From: Litoditis marina
Lineage: Eukaryota; Nematoda; Chromadorea; Rhabditida; Rhabditidae
Assembly: GCA_964036275.1 (NCBI GenBank)
Contig: OZ038438.1
Span: forward strand, 15,855,720 to 15,919,719
Direction of reading: 5' to 3'
DNA: 64,000 bases
In this document: one piece after another, positions 56,405 through 64,000 of the stretch
How positions within the stretch are numbered: position 1 is the stretch's first letter
Layout of the letters: the number at the start of each line of letters is the position of its first letter
Translations under genes and position numbers: made by a program
Notes under the pieces: model-generated
The model's database searches: none
Told to the model about the DNA's origin: nothing
Seen by the model: the letters and a program-made list of their open reading frames with translations, nothing else

Positions 56405-58575
56405 TCACCGAGCAGATAACGTTTTCATTGGCGTGGAAAAGGCGAGGCAGTACTTCATGTACGTGCTCCTCTCATCCAGGTATCGATTACAGTTGTAGAT
56501 GACCACGATGAACCACAGCTGCAGTAACAGCGAAACGGCGTACACCGCCATCATAGCATAGATGCGAACCATTGTTCCTGCGAATGGTAGATTTCAAGAT
56601 TCATTCAGATTATTAGATTCTATTAATTAGATATGTAACATTCCGTTGAATAATACCTAAGTTTCCATCATCTGGTGCTCATTTATTCAAAGCCAAGGGG
56701 TGCTAAAACAGCAAGTTCATGAATAAAACAGACAAAAGCTACTATCTTGAAACTGCTGATTGCATTTATTTTGAGTTTTTTTTGCGGCGGGGTGCTCGCA
56801 GCTAAAATACTTTTCCAGGGGTACAGTATCTATTTTGAGGGTTTGTTTGATGGAGTGAAAGGTGCTGGACATCAAACACTAGATCGCACGTTTTTATGCA
56901 GCGAATAGTAGTAATCGGAAGCTCACTCTCAGACACGCACGCTCAGAATACGGAAACGAAACGAATGAGAAGCTCACTGTGTCATTCCCAACAGTTTAAC
57001 AATCTTGAATAACTTGATCAGTACGAAACATATATTGTAATGAAAATTCCCAATAGTGAACCGAATGCTACATTTTCTAAGCTATTATGGAAGATATGGT
57101 TCATGTACATGTTTTTCTGATAGAATAATTTTGGTATACCTGCGTCGAGGGCTACAGTATTGTGGGACGGGTGCTCCATGAAGGGTGCCGCATTCAACAG
57201 TCGATAGAATACCGCGGAATCGGTGCACAACGCTATCACCCCACTCACCAACACCAGAATGAAGCAAATGATGGCCAATACCTAAAATAATACTTTCCAG
57301 AGACGGATGTTGTTATAAATAGTCTAAGAAAGTGGCAAAACTTGTTGTTTCGTGTTGGATTTCAGAAAAAGGATGTGTGATGTATTTTGTAATAAATAGG
57401 CTTTCAAATATTCTGTTTGACAGCCGCGAACTCTATCGTAGCTGGTGATTATGAATATCTCCTTGAAAAATTGTGGTATATGATCAATATGAGACAGAGA
57501 GACCTGCAACTTTCGAAAAAAACCTACCTGAACGATTATTTGTGGAATTAGCATGAGAGCTTGATTTCGTGAAATGCCGACAAAAAGCAAAAAAACTGCC
57601 AAAGTCGCGGAACCCAAGCCAATCATTTCAGCAAGAAAGGAGCCGAACACATAGTTTTCTTTCACCCCTCGAGCCTGAAACTTCAAATTTTTGGTTTGTA
57701 ACTTTGTAAGAGATCGTGTTTAGTTCGTTTCTCGTGTGCTAGTGAAATGAAGAACTCTTGTAACTATCGTTTAAAAACTATATGAGTCTGGGTTCTATTA
57801 TGGTCTTCTTCAAATAGCGAATGAAAGTGGGAAAATACATATACAACTGTAGTGCGTAACACCAATGAAGCTATTCATTTCCAATCTTAATCGTGTTTCT
57901 TTCAACTATGAATTACACCATTCACAAATTTGTATTTATAAGAAAATGTGAAAAATAATTAATACTACTTGAATTATATAGTTAGTGAAAGAAGTACCTC
58001 TGATGTTTGTTTTCTGAGCCTCACCTCTTGTAACCTCCCATCGTGTTGAAAGTAGACAAGTAGAGAATGAATGAGAAAGAAAACAATCATGAACATATTG
58101 ACAACTCCAATTATGAAAGCACCCGTTTTCACATGAAAACAATTGCAGAGACAGCGATATTCTTCTGAACTTTCGTCGAATTGAATTGTGCGTGGTACCT
58201 GAATGTTCACGAACTCTAAGGTCAATCAGAGAGTTGAAACGAAATATAAAAGTGGGGTAAACAACTATTTGAAACATGACTTATCTGCAGAAGATGAACT
58301 TTTTTTCTTTCCAACCCTCCCCCTCCCTTTTTTTGTTAATTCATTCATGACGAATACTATTGGTGACTGCCGGTTCCGTAAGTTCTTATTTTGTAGTTTG
58401 ATTGCAGTAATTCAGTTGCAAACCTTGAAAATTGATATTGAGATCAAACTACAATTCAAAAATGGGCTCTCCTTATAAGTGGACCGAATAAAATGACTCT
58501 TACATGGTCCACTGATCCGTTTTCCTGTCGGTTATTCCGAATGAGCACAGATCGCACGGCACGCCCATTCATCAT
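56405..58575 (-). CDS. LAPTM4/5-type lysosomal tetraspan membrane protein
   Basis: Five minus-strand exons join in phase (58575-58504, 58198-57998, 57674-57528, 57281-57140 and 56577-56405) and give 244 residues, the usual LAPTM4 length. The start ATG is 4 nt behind TGATTCCAG, a likely spliced-leader acceptor. After a polar N-terminus, YRCLCNCFHVKTGAFIIGV gives the family signature CCxCHVRTG. Four membrane segments follow: about residues 50-75, a second in exon 3 (FLAEMIGLGSATLAVFLLF), a third across the exon 3/4 junction (AIICFILVLVSGVIAL), and a fourth in exon 5 (VSLLLQLWFIVVIYNC). The last is followed by the conserved NRYL. LAPTM proteins sit in late endosomes and lysosomes and control sorting with NEDD4-type ligases. 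The C-terminal tail here is only about 25 residues and lacks a PPxY motif. Confidence 0.88.
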
Positions 58576-61500
58576 TTCCCTGGAATCAGTGTCATTTTGG
58601 CCCGTTTCTCAACATAGAAAAAGTAGTAATTATGTATTATAATTTTACGATAGTTGTTGAACATTTGTGAATATCGGGAGATTGGACAGTGATAGAAACC
58701 TTTTCAGATGCATCGACAATGTCAACTCACCTCAACAGCTCATCGAGAGATATTCAAATACAACACGAGATTGAAGATAATATTTCAAGCAACACGAAGT
58801 AGAATTTCCGGCGATCCTGAAATGAAAATTACCGTATCAGTCTCATTTGAAATACATGTTAACATTTCCACAGTGTTGCCGAAAAGTGTACCAGAACCAG
58901 GAACCTGCTACATTACAAAGAGCCTCATATATGTACATGCTTTTATACTATAGTTCTTCTAGTTCCTACAAAGTATGGGAAAACTTTTTATGATAACTTT
59001 CGAAGAAAAAAAACAAAGTCACAATTGGTTAACTCTTCGTTGAAACATGGGCAGAGAACAATATTTATACATGAATCTCATAGTTCCGTTTTGTGGAGTG
59101 CACGAGCGTAGCAAACTTCTATTTTTGGGATGGAAGGCAAATTGTTAAAACTCTTATTGTGTAAAATTGATTCTTGTTAGAGTGAGAACAATTTTAATGC
59201 AACAAAAAAATAAAGTTTCCGGTGTACGTCTCAACCAAAAACAGCAAACTGCAAACATGGTTAAGATATGGAAAACTGAACTGAATACCAAGTGTTAATT
59301 AAAACAGCTGATAGTAATTGTGGCGGTGTCAGCGGGATTTACACTAATTATGCGCACAAGGTCTGTAATGGAAAGGAAGTCATCTGACGTTTCTAAATTA
59401 CTATCACACTGAATACTTCAAACTACATGGGACTATATCGGCTATACAAAGTAAGTACATGTATTGGGAAGGACAAAATCTCTACTTTAGTTGTATCTCG
59501 ACAAGCGCCATAACTTAAGATTTTCGACTGAAAAACATAATTTTGAGGATTATTTCTATGCAGTGGCAAAACAACGGGATAAAACTGTGAACGCAGCGAG
59601 ATAGGCTAACACACACCACTTTCTCTGGAATTAGCCAACCGTATATAAATATAGATATAGACATTTGGACATATTCAAGTGGTTCAGCAAGCCACTGCAT
59701 AGAAATAATTCTCAAAATTATAAAAATCCTATTATCATGAATAGAAGGGATTTTTCTGTTAATTGCTGAAAAGTAAAGGAATGATTGTTGTTCTGGAATT
59801 GAAAGATCTGAAAGTAGAAGTTGTGATGAATGAGCCAAAAATACAGTATAAGTGAAAACTCTAAATCACGATTCTATAAATCAATTCCGAAATATTCATT
59901 GTGGCAGGTGTGATTTTTACCCATAGCTAATATCATTACACGCTTGAAAATATGGACATACTAGACTCGAGAGCGTGCTTTTTCATGAAGAGAGGCTATG
60001 TCAGATCATATTTCAAATTGGACAAATAGACAAACAGAAATGGAAATTGGAAATTATATAATCTATCTGGACTAAATTGCTGCTTCACTGAAAAAAAAAG
60101 GCTTCACAAAAGGACAGTATGTGCATTGTGCTTTGTTTGAAAAATAAAGTTATTCATAGAAAGTCAGGCGATACTCCTCACCGCGTCATTTACTCAAGTT
60201 CGACTGAATCCAGAGTTTTACCCATGGAAAAATATTATAATGAAACATTTTAAATTGTGTTCAAGCGTTGCTTAACCACACGACAAGCGAGAGAGCGGCT
60301 CAAATTTAATTTCATTCTACAATAACATTCATATAACATAAAAAAATTTCCGTGAAGTACAATGTGCATCACAACTTTCTTTCAGTACAAAACTATTTAT
60401 TCAGAAATAGTCTAATTGATTGATGAGAAAACTCTCTCCGATTTCTAATGGAATTTATGAAAAGAATCGCTCGTTTACTTATGTTACACAACAATAACAA
60501 TTGAGATATTGAACAAGTTTGAAGCGAGGGGATGTCATGTGAATCTAATATGCTGGATGCGTGCCAAGCCCGTCAAACGCTGCTCCCTCTCCCTCTCTTT
60601 CCATCTCTCTCCCTCTACACACAACAACCGAATATGCATGCAAGGCAACACAATATCGATCTCAGTATAAGCACAAACCAAATCAGTAGTTGCTGCTGAT
60701 TAAAGGCCATACCGAGTTATAAATAAAGTCAGTCTTATATGATCATAAACCAATAGAATGATACCTTATAGGTAAATACATCATAAGTTTTAGCTAAACT
60801 CCAAATTTCATAACTTATAGGTGCTAACAAGGCAGCTGAACAAGAATACTCCCTATATCTGATTGTAGAACTAACGCGCATTTGTCATTCAATAAGTACT
60901 TACTGTATCCTATGACCACTTATAATCGTGCAAAACGCACAAATATGAAGATGCAAATAAATAAAGAAAGTGATCCATTTGACCCGTAAAGTATACTTTT
61001 CGGAATAGAAATTAGATAGAAATGGCGATATTTTGTGAATGAGTTGTACACATATGACTCAACGCCGACCTGCTGGAAGAAGCGTTTGCGGACTAAACAA
61101 ACAAAAATGACCACGAAACTCCGCCAAGGGAAAACAGTGGTTCGAATCACAAGATAACCCAAAATATAAGAGAAACTAAAGACATTCTCAGCGTTTTTTA
61201 TTTTAACGGGTTCTTACGAGTATATTCATTCATGATAATTGTAGTTATGGAATACACATGATACAGAAAAGTTATGCAGCTACCACACGTGATATATCAT
61301 GTTTTGTTAATTTACTATATAAACATGTTGTTACAATATATTGTTGTCTGATACAACTGTCTATTACATTTTATGCATACATGCTTTCTTTTTCCTTTTT
61401 ACTAACGTATTATAAATATATCAACTGAAACTCCTTGTAAGATCTCTAAGGTATCAAGTGAAGCCCACCCCCACTTTAACTAAATTGAATAAAATTGTAT

Positions 61501-62909
61501 CGAATCGCTAATGTGTACAGAAAAAGCTAGGCATCTTGCCTTGCGAAAACAAAAACTACATCCCGAGGGACTCTTCTCACAAACATTATCATGTGAGAAG
61601 AAGCCATACACAGAAAGTTCTAGTAAGATGAACAGCTCTCTGGCGTTTTTACTATGATCTCGACGATTATTCACCGGAATATTAAAATATTTACATCGTT
61701 ACGGGAGTAAACGTAGAACGCACGAGATATTTCCATGTAGCATGCTTAGCGACGAAAAATCAATATAATATTCTCTATACTGCAATTGCAATTAGTACCG
61801 CTTGCCGAGAGAGAGGTCTCACTTATGGAAGGTTAGAAGAGGGTGAAACATTCAAAATGAGGTAAGCGTAAGACTATTTTTATTACCACAACGTTTTGTG
61901 ATAATGCCTTCTAAGAGCTAATATATTGATATCTCAAATTATATTGAAATCAAGGTGAAACTACTATTCAATAAGAACACGAAATAACTCGCCAGGAACG
62001 GAACTCGACCAGCAATTATCCGTGAGTCCATATATTGAAAAACCTAATAGGCGTAAAGTGGCGAACTTGGAGTGTGGCTAGTTTTTCGATTACATACTGA
62101 CACATATTGAACAAAACGCGTACTCGAATAATGCATCATAACAACTTATGTTGTATAAACTATTAAGTTAGGTAGCGCTTCCTTGATTTGAAGAAAAATT
62201 CAAAGCCTCATCAGAAAGGTTAGCACAACAAACGGTTTTTCAAGTCCAAAGGAACAAGACAGGTACAAAATCATATATTGTACATTAGAACAAGAAAATG
62301 ACGTGCCGATAATTGGGAAGCTTGAACAAACTACAACCAGCAGTTACGCATTGGATATGTGAAGTAATTGCTTCTATCTGAACACCTCTCAGTTCGAACC
62401 AGAACTGGACTATCTATTCAGTTTGGAAATATACCGATCAAACCTGCTCTTCAATATAAAGGGCTCCGAACATAGAGATGTTCGTATACAAGGCAAATTG
62501 ATGTTCAGTGAAATCAATAACTCAATTGGGGCTCGAAGAGCTTAACTATGGGCCGGGCCTTCCTTTGTGCTTTGTGGACGACGTCGTCCTTTTTCAATGG
62601 CCATGTTGAACAACAGAATGCGCAATAATATTCAAGCGACCACTAGAGCACTCAACACCTACTAATGAAAACTTTTTAGGTACTTTTCGTGGAACGGAAG
62701 AAGTTAGACAAGTTGATGACAACCCCGAAACCAATATCTTTATTGTATTTTAATGTATGTACACAAATGCAAACATTGCCAGCAGATTACATCAATAAAT
62801 TCTAGGTTAAAAATTTTGTTCATCATTGTTTTATAGACATTGACCAGAAATTGAACGAATGCTAACGACAAAATACTAATTAAAGCAAATAGTTGTAATT
62901 AAAGCCAAA
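58576..62909. other. Gene-free spacer of about 4.3 kb
   Basis: AT-rich with no supported gene on either strand. Frames of 80-107 codons at 59515-59838 and 60920-61162 (both minus) have no splice or domain support. A plus-strand fragment near 62540-62615 reads LCFVDDVVLF, resembling the catalytic F-x-D-D box of a non-LTR reverse transcriptase. Flanking stops make it a relic at best. AATAAA on the minus strand (62738-62743) may terminate the ammonium transporter transcript. Confidence 0.45.
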
Positions 62910-63912
62910 TTAAAGCCATGAGTCGGAGGAGGGAGCGTCGTTATACATATCGGCTATCCTGTTTCCATTCGGTTTCTCCGACACACTGTCCTTTTTCGAA
63001 AATTCACTGTGATTCGAAATCTGCTCGACCTCCACGTTGTGACTGACCGTCTGAAACAGCCAAGTTTCCACGGAAAAGCGAAAGATTAAATTTTCGTAAT
63101 GGAAAAAGTTCATGGTTCGTTTCTGAAATTCCAGTGATAGTTTTATTTGTAGTATGCCTAATTTTGAAACGATTCGCGGTTTGTCATAAGTTGTTCTCTT
63201 TAATGCCAGCGTCGCAACTACTAAGTTTTTCACAATTTTCTGCGCTCTAGTTACATTGAAGCGTAACGGACGATTTGCTGCAAACCTTTTTCTTCGTTTT
63301 CATTTCCTTAGCCTGGTGATGGTGTTCCGGGTGCTCGTATTGGGATGGATTGACGTAGAGACTCTTTCGTCTGTTGCCGAAACCAACAGGAGCCACACTA
63401 GTTCGTCGCTCGTAGGCCGCTGCTAGCTGTTCGAAGTTCACTGAAATCATAACATCAGCTCATGATGGTTTGCGGTGGAACAATCAGTGTTACTCATACG
63501 GCATATTTATCACATGGCATCAAACACGTGAACTATCTCCACGTTTGAGCAACACATGAAACAAAATTTCCTGATTTTTGTCTAGAATTTTCTACCAATT
63601 CACAACTTAGAACTTACTTTCTTGCTTGGCCAGCTGATCTTTTTTGCCTGCCCCGGTGCCATTCACCTTCACTGACTCGAACTCGTCCCAGCCGTGACCG
63701 TAAGCTTGCAATGGATACGCAGCCTGGACAGAAACATGTTTTAGTCTGAACCACCTTGCAAAATACTTTGAACTGCATTCAAATATAATATTTTTTAACA
63801 GAGGAATTCAGCCTTGCGATTAGTTAATTCTAAAGGACGCGCTCACCTCTCCGTGCTTGAAAATATCCAACCCATTGATCTCGACCTCTTCTGATACACG
63901 TAATTTTCCAAT
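62910..63912 (-). CDS. Ammonium transporter (Amt family), C-terminal exons, runs off window
   Basis: Four minus-strand exons join in phase: 63912-63847, 63723-63618, 63440-63286 and 63050-62910. The gene continues past the right edge, so only the last 156 residues are visible. The first exon reads LRVSEEVEINGLDIFKHGE, the conserved cytoplasmic C-terminal region of Amt/MEP transporters, which couples subunits of the trimer. The following AAYPL and GWDEFE lead into a hydrophilic tail with His-rich (EHPEHHHQAK) and Lys-rich (KTKKK) parts, ending DAPSSDSWL. Amt proteins conduct ammonium across the plasma membrane. The pore-forming helices are outside the window. The long tail is an addition to the minimal family. 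Confidence 0.83.
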
Positions 63913-64000
63913 CTATAAATTAATAATTTATAATAACAAATTACATTTTTAATGGTTTGTTCAAGTATAAAAATGTTCATACGAACATAAAACTGTTACG

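Overview
This 64 kb window is eukaryotic nuclear DNA and almost certainly nematode. Genes are split by many introns with GT donors and short pyrimidine-TTTCAG acceptors. Several start codons lie 0-20 nt behind an orphan 3' splice site, as expected where a spliced leader is trans-spliced. Spacers and introns are full of small inverted-repeat elements. I infer a repeat-rich rhabditid or strongylid-like nematode rather than Caenorhabditis elegans; the species cannot be fixed from the sequence. There is no CRISPR array or bacterial operon structure. I built the gene models by hand by matching reading phase across splice sites.

Layout, left to right: a small TMEM254-like membrane protein (+, 579-2041); a satellite and foldback region (2638-7803); a 22-exon WASH-complex FAM21/WASHC2 homologue (+, 8978-19684); three unrecognised minus-strand genes, of which two have a predicted membrane segment (20434-21901 with an unresolved 5' end, 27411-31517, and 33311-39004); a TIKI/TraB-type Wnt metalloprotease (-, 41195-46901); a CT microsatellite and a 3.5 kb gene-free stretch; a secreted Cys-rich and Thr-rich protein resembling chondroitin proteoglycan 4 (+, 50444-55117); a LAPTM4/5-type lysosomal tetraspan protein (-, 56405-58575); a 4.3 kb gene-free stretch; and the C-terminal tail of an ammonium transporter (-, 62910-63912) that runs off the right edge.

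Functional links are loose. FAM21 and LAPTM both act in endosome-lysosome traffic, while TIKI and the CPG-like protein are secretory or extracellular. The gene order does not suggest a dedicated pathway. The three minus-strand unknown genes are tandem and could include an operon, since a candidate ATG sits directly behind an acceptor 372 bp after the stop at 27411.

The most unusual content is repeat architecture: a perfect 152-bp inverted repeat (4957-5329); a 28-copy heptamer array next to a GGCGCC-palindrome satellite; an inverted pair of about 840-bp elements each carrying a tRNA-like gene; and poly-C/poly-G terminal-inverted-repeat elements inside introns of two genes.
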